DNA from: Thamnidium elegans | Lineage: Eukaryota > Mucoromycota > Mucoromycetes > Mucorales > Mucoraceae | DNA: 64,000 nucleotides | Reading direction: 5' to 3' | Assembly: GCA_025201345.1 (NCBI GenBank) | Contig: JAIXMG010000004.1 | Span: forward strand, 1,054,001 to 1,118,000 | Shown: one piece after another, positions 1 to 11,295 of the stretch | Layout: each line of letters opens with the position of its first letter | How positions within the stretch are numbered: position 1 is the stretch's first letter | Made by a program: the position numbers and the translations under genes | Notes under the pieces: generated by a model | Told to the model about the DNA's origin: nothing | Seen by the model: the letters and a program-made list of their open reading frames with translations, nothing else | The model's database searches: none

Positions 1-650
1 ACAGCAAAGGTGTGATCGAATTCTTGAATTCAGAGGATAAACGGGAAACCATAATGTAATATTCAATATAAAAGGTAAATCAAAGTAGAAATGATCGAAT
101 ATGAACCGTTAAACAGTTCTTAATATACTATTTTAATATTTTTAGCAAGGGCGTATATACAGCATAACTCAGAGCATTTTTGAAGTTTATTCGACATTTC
201 AATCTAGAGGAATGTTGTCGAATTCTAATGTAATCTATTTAATTTTTTTCATAAATTATTGACAAGGAATATTTGAGACCTGACCATTCAACCTGTGGTA
301 AACTTACAAGCGCATAGGCTACATCATTTATAGCTGAGACTTTTCTCTTTAAAGTAAAATATTACTTACGCTGATAAAATTCTCAAACAGGCTTGAATTA
401 ATGTAAAACCTAATTTTTCCAATCAAACGGTACCATTTTTCCCCTCACAGTAGTTCTCAATGCTATCATTACTACCAAATGTACCAGTTGTTGGAATAGC
501 TTTTGTTACGGAATATCCCGCGATAAAAATATTTAGTATTCATGTTAAATAACAACTAATGATGAACTAACTGTTGGCTTACCTGTTCCGACTCTGAACG
601 CTAATGCTTCTGAACTATCGCTTGTACTTAGTTCATGAGCGTAGTAATCG
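1..650. other. gene-free AT-rich sequence
   Basis: No ORF, RNA gene or clear repeat boundary could be supported here. The sequence is AT-rich and resembles the transposon-rich tracts to its right. Confidence 0.4.
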
Positions 651-762
651 GTCAAAATAAACTAAAAGACCTCTTACATTGTGATATTTGTGCTTCTATT
701 ATATTAGTCTCCCAATCTTGTTCTTCCCTAAAAAAAATAAAAAAAAGCCGCCAATTGTTGGG

Positions 763-1041
763 GATGCTTATACCATAGTCACTTATATCATTATATAATA
801 CCGAATATATATCTTTTTTATACATACGTATATCTTTATGTAAATACTTGTAAATAAGACTAGCATGATTGTCCCACATTACTTCACCAAGATTTAATAT
901 TACAGTTGTAAGCAGTATATGTTTATTTTTCATTATCATTTATTATTATCTTATTAATAGTTTAACATGACAAGAGTATATCTTACCTTGCATGAATATA
1001 ATAATTCTATATCAAGTGAAACTTAATCCAATGGTTACATA
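763..1041 (-). repeat. dispersed repeat, copy 1
   Basis: Read on the minus strand this segment matches 19476-19740 on the plus strand with few mismatches. Both start at the shared GAAACTTAATCCAATGG and end at CTATGGTATAAGCATCC; similarity stops abruptly on either side, so this is a repeat family rather than a large duplication. The 95-codon ORF crossing it (652-939) runs out of the repeat and is broken in the other copy, so it is probably not a gene. The type of element is unknown. Confidence 0.75.
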
Positions 1042-1413
1042 TCTATCTCAGCTATCAAGAGTAATCCTTTATCCTGTCTCACACTGATCCAATAATATGA
1101 TCAGGAAATCTTTCTAGAAAAAAGAATAACTTGATCGAAATCAATAGAATAATTCTGTAACGAATAATATAATGTAATTGATATCAGGAACTTTCCATTA
1201 TGATTTATATCCTTGTTTTTACTAGATATGTCAATGATATGAATGATACCCATGTTATAATTATCGATACCAAAATACTATAAATATAGGTTGAACTGTA
1301 GTTTAATCATCTTTGTCTTTTTCTGGAAATAAAACCCCTATACAAAGTTTTCACAATACTTGTATTTGTCTTCCCTTCTTTTACCTTATTATCCCCGTTC
1401 TAAACACCAATAG
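1042..1413. other. gene-free, LTR-like sequence left of the CACTA element
   Basis: A TATA-like TATAAATATAG lies at 1280-1290 and a GGAAATAAAA signal follows near 1325, a spacing seen in fungal LTRs. No TG..CA ends or target duplication could be defined, so this is only suggestive. The last three bases (TAG, 1411-1413) are the left target duplication of the CACTA element. Confidence 0.3.
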
Positions 1414-1424
1414 CACCAAGGCGA

Positions 1425-1543
1425 GAAATAGCGCTAAATTTAGCGCTGTTGCTAAGCACTGGTGCTTGGTTTAGCGCTAGCGCTTCAGTTACGACTGATG
1501 CTTGGTCTAGCGCTAGCGCTAGATTAAGCGTTGGCGCGCATTT
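1425..1543. repeat. left subterminal TAGCGCTA array of CACTA element
   Basis: Contains repeated TAGCGC/GCGCTA units, several as the palindrome TAGCGCTAGCGC, plus GCTTGGT spacers. The same units recur in opposite orientation at 7727-7985. Likely transposase-binding region. Confidence 0.75.
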
Positions 1544-1848
1544 AAAAAAAAAACAGCATTACGACGGTATGGAATTAATCAGGTCATGGTATAAAATATT
1601 TATTCAATAATATAATAATTATAGCACATTTTGTAGTAAATATTTATATATTCAGGTATATATATAAAAAAAAAGAGATTATGAAAAAAAAAAGCGAGCA
1701 TTTTTATTATTTATTTATACGTGAATGTATATATTAAGAAATGGAAGGGCATATGTGTATACTATAGTTTGTTATTATATTTTGATACGGACAATAATAA
1801 AAAAAAGAAAAAAAAAGGGAATGGACACTCGTGGAATAAGACAATACC

Positions 1849-1895
<47 letters not shown>

Positions 1896-2282
1896 AGAAT
1901 AAGCTAATATTAAGTCTGAATCAAGTGAAATAATTACCTTTTAGCAAAATTTATTAAAGTAAACACCCTTTAAGCAAGCAGTAATAGAAATAGAAATAAT
2001 AGAATATTAGATATATGTAGTTGTCTTCATAATTTATACTTAATAGCATTACCTGATTCAAAGAATGAGATGAGTTACAACATGGCGAAAACCTATATAA
2101 GTAAAGCTCAAGTGAACTTTTATTTTATTTTATTAAGAAAAATTGATAAAAAGAAAAGATATAAAGGGAAAGGAAAAGGAAAAGTGATAAAATAAAAAAT
2201 AAAAAAACTAAAAAAATCGAAATATTTATAGCTAAAAAAAAAAAAAAAAAAAACGAAAAAGCACAAATTTCAAGGACAGCCA

Positions 2283-3295
2283 CTAGTTGAGAGCAATCTG
2301 TCTTCTTCTTTTTGTTCTTAAAGAAGAATCCCCAGTGTCACTTACCTCTTGGGATCCAACTTCATTTACTACAGGCATATCGCAAATTGAAAAAGAGTCA
2401 AGATAATCTTCCCCTTCAACATCATCAACCTATTATATAAATAAAAAAAAGGTGAGTGATACTGGCATTTACAAAAAAAAAAAAAAGTAACAATATAATT
2501 TACAATCGGGTTTAATATAGCCTTTTTAAATCCTTTATTACGAATAGCCACAGATAGCAAATGGCTAGTTGCCCAACTATCTTTCGCAACATCCAAGGGT
2601 AAATGAAACTTTGGTGCTAAAGTCTCCAAGACAATATGCTCTACAACATATACACAGCAGTCCTGTTCTTCTTTTGACAACTTGGACCACCGAAATTCAG
2701 GACCTTCGCCAGAAAACTTGGTCTCACAAAATAGGTTGATAACCACGTTTGTTTTATCGTACCTGTCAGAAGCATCCTTCCATCTCGTCTCTCTGTTTTC
2801 TTCCGCAGTCGACATATCATACAGGATATTCTCAGCCTCCAGCCAAAGAGAACACATAGCAATAATTGAGGGCTTCTTTTGGTGCTGAGGTATATTCGTT
2901 TTCACAGAGACATTATCCTTGGTATAGATACGTTTACCACGGTTGCCAATGGCTCTACTTACAATTTCATTAATTTTGAATTCGTCATTCAAAACCTCAA
3001 AAGAAGCAGGCGTAGTCAATAAGGATCTAGTTCCAGTAGAGTGGAATCCTAAATAAACACATATATGCTGATTAGAAAGTGAAGTATAATAGTATTATTT
3101 ATTTCATAAATCAAAATTACCTGAACCCGAAGAAGAGGAATTTGAAGAGCTTTTACTATTCAAGGCCAACAGTTGAGATAACATCACCTTAATTTCTCGT
3201 ACTTCCCCTATGAGAGTGTCAGGAAGAGAGGGATTGAGATCAAACTCTTGTAAAAACCGAAGAGAGTCCAAAGGGTATTCATTGCCGTCAGTCAT
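2283..3295 (-). CDS. CACTA element accessory protein (TNPA-like position)
   Basis: Three-exon minus-strand gene inside the CACTA element: exons 3295-3121, 3048-2504 and 2429-2283, joined by GT..AG introns that keep one frame (288 aa). The first 60 residues are acidic and Ser/Gly-rich. The middle (residues 60-240) is a conserved-looking globular region with WLEAEN, ETRWKDASDRYD and CCVYVVEHIV segments. The C-terminus ends in a basic KRRRQ patch, a plausible nuclear signal. I do not recognise a named domain. By position it is equivalent to the second gene of CACTA transposons, which often codes a DNA-binding helper, but that role is inference. It is transcribed divergently from the transposase across a ~670-bp intergenic promoter region. 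Confidence 0.7.
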
Positions 3296-3967
3296 ATTAT
3301 ATTCGCGTTTTTAAAATAAAAGTAGAATGAATTTTTTTTTCTAGAGTAAAAAAGTTCCTTTAAATACAATTTTAAATCCATTATTTACCTGACGACGAAC
3401 CAAAATAGTTTTCTGTCAAACGTCCCGTTTAGGTAGAAGCAAGAAATAAATCTCAGTAAAAAAAAAGGGGCTAGATTTTTCAAAGCAAGTCATCTATTCA
3501 ATCGTATTAGTCTAGGAGCATGTTGGTATCATTTTAATGCTTTATCTCTTTTATATATACGTACATTTACTTTATATTATCGGTATAATCTCTTCATTTT
3601 GACTCTTGTGTCCATTTAACGTTCAATTATTGTCTACAATACCTTTTTTTGCGCAAATTTTCAGTTACACAGGAATATTAAACGAAGCTCTATGACTGGT
3701 TCCTACTACTATTTGAAGCTAATGCCAAGTAAAAAATATCTCCACATTTACACCGATAGTTCCAGAAAAATAAAACAAAGCGCAAGGAGTGGTTCAAACA
3801 AGTAGTTTGAAATTAATTGTCAAAGATAAAATATTTACCGTAAAACACTTTTTTTTTAAAAAAAAAAAATTGCTAAGTTATTTTTTTGTATAAAAGTACC
3901 CAGAAAAAAAAAAGAAATAACTTACATTAATTTCAAATAAAAATATTCCATTATACTGCTTATTAAA

Positions 3968-6900
3968 ATGTCTTATCCTTATAATCCCAACAAGCGTACA
4001 CGTGTATCCAGCAACAGTATCAATTATGTTCGCCAACTCCTTGTCCAACAGGCCAGATCCCTTTCAATTATTGATCCCCCAGTTGCAAATAATTCTGAAA
4101 GTGAGTATGACTATAGCGAGTACATGGATTTCAATGATGAGCCAGAAGCTACTGATGATTTCGTAGAAAATGAAGGTAAATATTAATGATAATGACACGT
4201 AAATTTTAAAATATTCAAAGTCTTACTTATTAAGCCATCTATATAACAGAACCATTTGACTCTGAGTGTTTACTTGCTGACTCCTTTTCTTCTTCTGAAG
4301 TTGACAATGAATTACTCGAAGATCTTGAGCAAGCTGGTGATGATATTGAATATAAATTGAATATTCCCAAATTTGCATTCACCAATATCGAAAAATATAG
4401 TGTGATGTTTGAAGAAGTATGTGATACATACAACATCAGCCGTGAAGGGTCAAGAGCAATGAAACATTTAATCAACTTGATCATTGCTGATGAAAACCTG
4501 GGTAAATATTAGACAATTATACGTAGATTTTATCAGATATTAATATTTTTTTAAAAAAATTACCTCGTATATTAGACACTACTACTAGCAGACTGTTGAG
4601 TAATGAGGCATGTGCCAGTCTCATTAAAAGTGTAATCCCGTTACCTATGACAAGATCATTCAAGGTTTGCCAAAATGGGTGTTACTTGTATTATAACCCA
4701 GATGATGACCATCTTCTCAATTGTCCAGAATGCAATGCCTTGAGATCTTCAGCAAAAATTACAAAAATTGTTTCAATCGCTGATAAAGTTGCTAAGATGT
4801 TGTCGTCTGAAGAAATCCGTAGTAATTTGATAGAACGCCAGGCAAAAGTAGTTGAAAACATAGCACAAAATACAGAAATCTATGGCGACGTATTCGATGG
4901 CCAGATTTTCAAGGATCTATATAACAGTCAAGCTATCAACACCGATCAAAACATATTAAATATCTATCTAAAGATTGATTGTGATGGGTTCACTTCATCA
5001 AGTTCTCATTCAAGCATGATCATGATCCACGCCGTTGTACTAAATTTAGACAGCTCAGAAAGGTAGAAACATAAAATAAAGATTAATTAATAAATTGGGA
5101 TAAAGTACTAATAAGTCAAATTATTTACCTCCGATAGATATGCAAGACATGCTACTTTCCAGATCGCCATTCTTCCCGGTACATCAAAGGCAGATTTCAA
5201 TTCTTTTTTAAAACCAACTGTAAACGAGCTCAAGACACTTTCAGAAAAGACCATTACTGTTCAAACAGGTACAGATTCACCCATAATACGTTGTAAAGTA
5301 TACGCCCTATTTGTAAATGGTGATGGTATTGAATGTAACAGGCTTATGAATTTTTCTGGACATACTGGGTAAGTACATAGATATATAAAAAAAAATGCAA
5401 TACATTAGCTAACCTTTTTTCTTCTTCTGCTAATAAAGAAAAAATGGCTGTAGGTTTTGTCTTACCCTGGGCTCTCAACGATCAGACGGTCCACCAAATA
5501 CACGAAGAGCTGGAATGTATTTTGCAGATCGCACTGCCCCTTTGAGATCTAAAGAAAGCTTATTATTAGAAGACTCAAGCTCACTTTACGTATGTTCTTT
5601 TTTTTAAAAAAAAACAAAAATTAATAATAATACTCACATATCACTATTTTTAAGCATGAAAACGCGTATGGAATTAAGAAGCCAACTATATTTGGAACAC
5701 TCTCTACATTTTCTGGTTCCTGTACCTTTGGCTTTGACGAACTTCATGGTATATCTAACATTAGCAAGTTGTTTTTTGATTTGTTATCTACACGCTACAA
5801 CGCCAGTTTCAAGTATTTTGGTAACGAGTCAGCATATCCTTTCGAACTATCCAATGCACAATTTGATTGTTTAAAAGTCAGTATGCAGAAATCACGATTA
5901 TTAATTCCAGCCGGTGTATTCCAAGGTAGTTTTCATCCTGTCAATCCATTGAACGTAAAGGGTCTCTTTCGCTCAATAGATTGGGTTGATTGGTTTATCC
6001 ATGTCGTTCCTACGCTGGTCGTTAGTTTGTTTGATAGTCCATACATAAGAACAGCTATTCTTGCCTTGACTCGTGCTTGTGCTTTAGCGTTACAGTGGGA
6101 GGTATCTAAAGCTGACCTTGAAGAGATAAAATCGTAAGTATTAAAGAATAGGAATTAAATTTAAGTTTCGCGTTATTTAACATACTGTAATTAACTAATA
6201 ATAGGTCACTTGAAACATGGTATCGCTGTATCGATAGGTTTATTGCCGCCAAAGCTCTATCCAATTCCATTTACAAGTCTTCGATGCATCATCTTTTACA
6301 TATCCCACATATTATCGAACAATGTTCTTCACTACGTAATATTTCCGTGAGAAGCATGGAGAGAGAGATAGGCCATTACAAAAAAAAAATAAGAGCAAGA
6401 GTTAATGTCGACGCTAATGCTGTAAACGTTCTTGAAAGAATAGCCAGGTTCAAATTCTTAGAAACAACGCAAATGATTGACCTGTCCACTTTGTATAACA
6501 GAAACCCAGAGAATAACAAGAAAGGATTCGTTAAGCATCCAGCTACCTATATTGATAATAACAACGAATATCCACAGTTATGGGAACCCTTTTCTTCTCC
6601 TGTTTTGCTTCCTGAAAATTTTGTTGGCGATTCTACTATTGAAGGTTTGATTAGATTGGATAAGTTTATTCAAGCTATAAACAATTACAAACGTCGTTAC
6701 CTTGGTATTAATAGAGGTCGTCCAATGGTTCTGAAATTAGGAATGACAATAATTCCAACAGCCAAACTATGGCGCGATTCTCATGTTTTTACTTCTGTTT
6801 TGTTTAAATCTAATTTACAATCGAGTTGTAATAAAAGAGGTGGCGAATATATTATGTTTGAATCTAACGTAAAAAAGAGGTACGTTTATATATAAATATA

Positions 6901-7335
6901 TAAATATATATCTTTGTTTTCTTACCAATACTGACTTTTCCATTTCTTCATTTAATAATTACTAGGGTAAATAATCGTTTACAGTCAGTTTCTCAATGGT
7001 ATGTCGGTAAGCTGCTGTTTTTCTTTGAAATCAATCTGGATCTTATTGAAGGTAGGGACTGTGGAAGTTTTTATGCTGTGGTTGAAGTTATGAAGTCTCA
7101 TAAAACTTCTCCTCATTCGAAACCTATACCTTTGGTTCAACCTTTTTGTGAAAGCGAAACGGTTAAATATGCTGTAGTAGACGTCGCGGATATCATTTCA
7201 ACAATCGGCTTAATTCAAAAGACTGACTTGATAAATAAACAAGTTGTGTCTTCCAATTGGTATTATGTCATTTCACCTTCAACAGCTTTCGACCAAGACA
7301 TGTCCAAGAATGCCGGCAAGATTAACGACTTGTAG
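3968..7335 (+). CDS. CACTA/Plavaka-like transposase
   Basis: Eight exons: 3968-4175, 4250-4501, 4576-5062, 5138-5368, 5454-5589, 5655-6133, 6205-6879 and 6966-7335. All seven introns are GT..AG and the joined frame is open for 945 aa. A Cys cluster, CQNGCYLYY followed by NCPECNALR (exon 3), is the typical putative zinc-binding start of CACTA TNP2/Plavaka transposases. The following exons read as the family's catalytic core and C-terminal region (for example a GTLSTFSGSCTFGFDELHG stretch and a DWVDWFIHVVPTLVVSLFDS stretch), though I cannot place the DDE triad with certainty. With intact termini and no stop codons the element could be active or very recently inserted. The start is the first ATG after a poly-A/TA-rich leader with a TATAAAAG-like box near 3889. 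Confidence 0.82.
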
Positions 7336-7726
7336 ATGTAATGGTGTAAATTAGTTTGTTCATCATAAAAAATAAAAGGATATATTTTTGTTTAAAAAAA
7401 AAAAAAGGAGATTTTACTTCGAGAGTGACTTGCAATTTATCACGAGATAGGCTTATTATAAAAAATTCAGTATATGCGCAATAGAATAGAAATATACCTT
7501 TATTATTTACCAAATTTTATAGAATTAGTTGTGGATCTTTTTTTTATTGCTGTAATTAACGATCGTAGTATTCATTTAAAAAGTAAAATAACTATAGGGA
7601 AAATTTAAAGTAGTGGAATAGAATGAAGCTTGCAAAAAAAAAAGCTTAATTTATATATCTTTTATTAAGCGGAAGATAAAATAACAATATGTCAAATGGC
7701 TCATAAAAAAAAAAAAAAAAAATCCA

Positions 7727-7985
7727 GCGCTAAATTTAGCGCTAGCGCTTCACCAAGCGTTGAAATGGTTTTTTTTTCAAAAACATAATTTTTACTAGTA
7801 AATTTTTTTTATTTTATTTTATTTTTTTGTGAAAAAAAGCTAACCCTGAGCTTGAAAAGATGGGGTTCCAATTTCCAGTGATTATTTTTTTTTTCACCTG
7901 CTTAAAATTAGCGCTAGCGCTTCACCAAGCATTCCAGTGCTTGTACAAGCACCAGTGCTTAAGATTTAGCGCTATTTCTCGCCGT
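7727..7985. repeat. right subterminal TAGCGCTA array of CACTA element
   Basis: Holds TTTAGCGCTAGCGCTTCACC twice (near 7734 and 7909), CACCAGTGCTT and the terminal ATTTAGCGCTATTTCTCGCC. It is the inverted counterpart of the left array. Confidence 0.75.
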
Positions 7986-8045
7986 GGTGTAGGTACATTT
8001 AGCAATCAAAGTAATAATCGCACGGGAAAATATATCAACATACCA

Positions 8046-8822
8046 ATAACTAAATTTCAGGCTTGGGTCAACCATAGTTGCACAAGCATAAACATCTGTT
8101 AGATCAGTTCGACTATAGTACTTTGAAAGTTTAGACATAGTGAGACCAATAGCAGCCGAAAGTGAAGGATTTTTCTGTTGGAATTTTTCCAACCTGGTGA
8201 AGAGATCATTATATAGAACAATAGTCTTATTGATTGTTGTGTATCTATGAAAATAAATTTAGCAAAATGTGCAAATAACCGTTAAGAATGCGAGGCTGTA
8301 AATCTAGAACTTACTGTTGACTTGACAACCAAGATGTAATGTTTTCAAATTTAGTCAATATCTTTTGTATACTCATAATATATTCTATCTGAGCATTATT
8401 TAGACTACAATCCCGTCTTAGATCATCTTCAGAGTTTATTGTTAAACGGTACGCCTCTTTCATAATCAAAAATCTATCGATCATTACTTTGGTGCTATTC
8501 CATCTTGTTTGACAATCAACTATTATCGAGAGATCTGGTAGCTTCAACATGTTTTTGTTTGTTTCAAATAGGCTATTCAACTGGGAGGATAAGCGTATTT
8601 TTCCACATCCTTTTCTTAATCTTACGATAGGATTGTCTTTTTTAGAAGAGTCACTCTCTACCTAATAATTAAAAGCTGTGTCAGTTCGATTTAATCAGAG
8701 GCGTTCTTAAAAACCTACATCTTTCATAAACTTTTCCATATTAACATCCTCAGTGGGAGCTTTCGATTGTAATCCTTTATATGTCATAAACTTATCCTGA
8801 TCTAGACAATATCTCAAGCTTA
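8046..8822 (-). pseudogene. hAT-family transposase relic
   Basis: Minus-strand fragments read as a hAT transposase: DCQTRWNSTKVMIDRFL (exon at about 8660-8313) and DVYACATMVDPSLKFSYW (8247-8046), the conserved RWNST and DPSLKF-type blocks of hAT proteins. A GT..AG intron (8312-8248) joins these two in frame, and a further upstream exon reaches about 8822. After FSYW a good donor (GTATGT, near 8045) begins another intron, within which the CACTA element lies 55 bp further on. No continuing hAT exon was found left of the CACTA element, so the gene lacks its C-terminal dimerisation region and N-terminal BED finger. Confidence 0.72.
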
Positions 8823-9616
8823 TACCCGAATTTCTGTCTCACTCAATTACTGCTTTTGTTCTATCTTGTACCCGATCTGTTTCCCCGACCATGTCCTACT
8901 CAACCAACTCCATCAATTATTAATCCAGCCTGAATCAGCCTATCCCCGTTCTGCTATTACTCATGAATCATACTTAACCCTCACAATCCATCTCAATCAA
9001 CATCTGTCTGTTCCGAATCATTCCTTGTTACATCGAAATTAATTTATTATTAGTAATGTATATTTAAACCTGTCACAATTCATGTCAGCTATAGTTAGTA
9101 TAAAAGGACATGAATTTGTTTAGTTAAAGAATTCTTCATTCAGGATCTTATCATCTTTTCCCTTTCTTTGAATAAATACTTATTTTCAAACATAGCATTT
9201 ATTTATTACCAATTTTTCCCTGTTCTGTACCAAGTTATCTTCCGCACCAGTTTCACCTGCCCACTGTGGTAAAATCACACATAAAATAAAATATATAATA
9301 ATCGATGAACCATCGATTATAAAACGTAACAAACGTTAGGTATCAAAATGAACCTTATATATAAAAAAAAGCACAGGATCTAGAAACCAAGATCCTCAGG
9401 CTATAAAAATCACTAGATCAAATCTACGTGTAACGATCAATCACAATAGTGTGACCACTATTGCAAAAGACTATAAATAAGAAATCATAGTTAGCAATCC
9501 CTTTTACCGGGATTGATTTTTACAATTAAAATAAGAAATAAACGTTATTAGACATTTAATCTTATTCACCTGTTTTTATTAATTTTTCTGTGTTAAATCA
9601 AAGTATTTCTCCACAC
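8823..9616. other. gene-free LTR-like sequence
   Basis: No ORF. A TATAAAAGGACATG box near 9100 with AATAAATA downstream near 9171, ending TCACCTGCCCACTG, resembles a fungal LTR promoter/polyadenylation module. A second similar module ends at about 9616 with TTTCTCCACAC. Ends and duplications are not clear enough to call separate LTRs. Confidence 0.35.
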
Positions 9617-10190
9617 TGTCACGGACGTGGCAAGGGGACAGGGAAACAAGGGAGTTGATTATCTGATACAGGACAAAATTATAACTATAATAATATATAA
9701 TTATTATTATAATATAAAGAGGAAGAGAGAGAGAAGTAATGGTAGGAATGGTTTATTAGATAAGATCTTGAATACAGAAAAGAAGTAATAAAAATGCTGT
9801 CTATTTATATTAAATGACAACCACTAAAGTTAAGTATAAAGACAGGGTACAAGGGAAGCATGGGAACGGGATACAAGGTACTGAGTACAGAGAAGCATGG
9901 GAATAGATGCTGAGCAGGGGAACGGGGTACAAGGTACTGAGTACAGAGAAGCATGGGAATAGATGCTGAGCAGGGGAACGGGATACAAGGTACTGAGTAC
10001 AAGGAAACATGGGAATATATGCTGAGCAGGGAACGGGACACAAGAGTACAAGATACTGGATGCTGAGTACTTGGGGCTAGGATATTAGATATTCCGACCT
10101 GTCATGCATATCATTACACAATCGATCCAGGAAATCGGTATCTGACAGGAGTTACACTTCGGTTCATGACACACACCCACGTCCGTGACA
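9617..10190 (+). mobile_element. LTR-like element with 14-bp inverted ends
   Basis: Begins TGTCACGGACGTGG and ends CCACGTCCGTGACA, a perfect 14-bp inverted repeat in TG..CA configuration. It directly precedes a retrotransposon Gag ORF (ATG 65 bp downstream), as a 5' LTR would. Inverted ends of 14 bp are longer than usual for LTRs, and no flanking target duplication is visible, so it may instead be an insertion. A 56-bp minisatellite occupies its middle. Confidence 0.5.
9860..10045. repeat. 56-bp minisatellite
   Basis: About 3.3 tandem copies of a 56-bp unit (GGAACGGGATACAAGGTACT then GAGTACAGAGAAGCATGGGA then ATAGATGCTGAGCAGG). Unit starts fall at about 9864, 9920, 9976 and 10031; the last copies are the most diverged. 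Confidence 0.9.
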
Positions 10191-10254
10191 TTATCCTGAA
10201 TCAAACAATTTTGATAACTTGGTTTCTTTCCCCCCTGTCTATTTTTTTTATATC

Positions 10255-11295
10255 ATGCCTGAACTCACCGAAGAACAAATCGAAACAGTCAAGCAACTAT
10301 TGCACCGAGTCTCGGTCTTAGAAGAAAATTCTTTACCTAAACTTGAAACCCAGGTTATTAGCTTGAACGATTTAATCTCAACCCTTGCTCGGCAAATCCA
10401 CCCGCTTGAAATTAGCACTCCTTCTATTATAAATAGCTGCCAACAACAAGTCTCTGATCTTGGTTCCGAAATTCATTCCTATATTGCAAAAAATTGCCAA
10501 TTGAAAACACAAATGGTCCAATAAAATACTGCCGTTCGTATTAAAGCTCCTGCCCCTTCCACTGGTCAAGCTAGTTACGTCGATTATTTTTTTATCCAAC
10601 TCTCTGTCGTCTTTGCCGCTGATGAAGCCCGTTTTACTAGTGATGAAAAGAAAATTTTATTTACTATTGGATGCCTCTCTGGTAATGCTCTCTAGTATGT
10701 TCAACCCTACCTTAAAGATATCGAAGCTGAAGTCAAACCCGAAATTTTAAACAATTAAAAGGAATTCAAGAAATTATTGTACGATGCCTTTGGTGACTCA
10801 AACCCTGTAATCAATTCGGAAGCTGCAATTCGTGCCTTACGACAAATTGGATCCGCTACCAAGTACTCCACCGAATTTAGAAGAATTAGTATGATGTTAA
10901 ACTGGAACAATGATGCTCTGGTATCCCAATATGTATTAAACCTTAAAGACTAAATTAAGGATGAACTTGCAAGACTTGAACCAATTACCGACCTAAATCA
11001 AATTATTGCGAAAACCATTGACATTGATAACCGTTTATTTGCTCGTTTACAGCAAAAGAATACTACCTTTTCTCGTAACACGCAACCAAGACAACCGGTG
11101 ACAACTCGACCAGGACCTACACCTATGGAATTAAATTATGTTAGTCAACCTTCTTATGAAATACAAAATATTCAACATGCTCCTGCCTTTAACAATAACA
11201 ACCTTAACCAACCACTATGGCGGAACCGTTGTACTCAAAATAATATTATGGTAACTATTATACCAATTTTTTTACGTATAGCCAATCATATTTAA
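10255..11295 (+). pseudogene. retrotransposon Gag with four in-frame stops
   Basis: One continuous reading frame of 346 codons from ATG 10255 to 11293-11295, broken only by TAA 10522, TAG 10693, TAA 10756 and TAA 10951. The N-terminus is a coiled-coil-like segment. The middle matches the retrotransposon Gag capsid style (LYDAFGDSNPV, AIRALRQIGSATKYSTEFRR, IDIDNRLFARLQQ). The C-terminus (RPGPTPMELNYVSQP) is the usual Ty3-like pre-zinc-finger linker, but the zinc knuckle and pol are missing. Stops fall where Gln is expected at least three times (for example NAL*YVQPYLKD, LKD*IKDEL), consistent with C-to-T changes of CAA/CAG. It lies just after the LTR-like 9617-10190 unit. Confidence 0.75.

Larger units (their letters stand above)
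1414..7989 (+). mobile_element. complete CACTA-type DNA transposon
   Basis: The element is bounded by inverted ends: left CACCAAGGCGAGAAATAGCG at 1414 and right end ending CGCTATTTCTCGCCGTGGTG at 7989, one mismatch in the first 28 bases. A 3-bp TAG direct repeat flanks it (1411-1413 and 7990-7992), as expected for the CACTA/EnSpm superfamily. Both ends carry arrays of TAGCGCTA palindromes and shared AAGCACTGGTGCTTG blocks, the sort of subterminal sites that bind the transposase. It carries two divergent genes: a 288-aa accessory protein (minus, 2283-3295) and a 945-aa transposase (plus, 3968-7335), both with intact exon structures. It sits beside, probably inside an intron of, a hAT relic. 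Assignment to CACTA versus the related Plavaka group is inferred from TIR, TSD and the Cys-rich transposase motif. Confidence 0.88.

Noticed and set aside
1721..1933. 70-aa ORF with a long poly-Lys run
   Set aside because: Created by a long poly-A tract inside the CACTA element; no other coding character.
9805..10051. Three overlapping 73-78 aa minus-strand ORFs with similar Cys/Pro-rich sequence
   Set aside because: They are the same 56-bp minisatellite read in three frames; 56 is not a multiple of three, so each frame gives a similar peptide.
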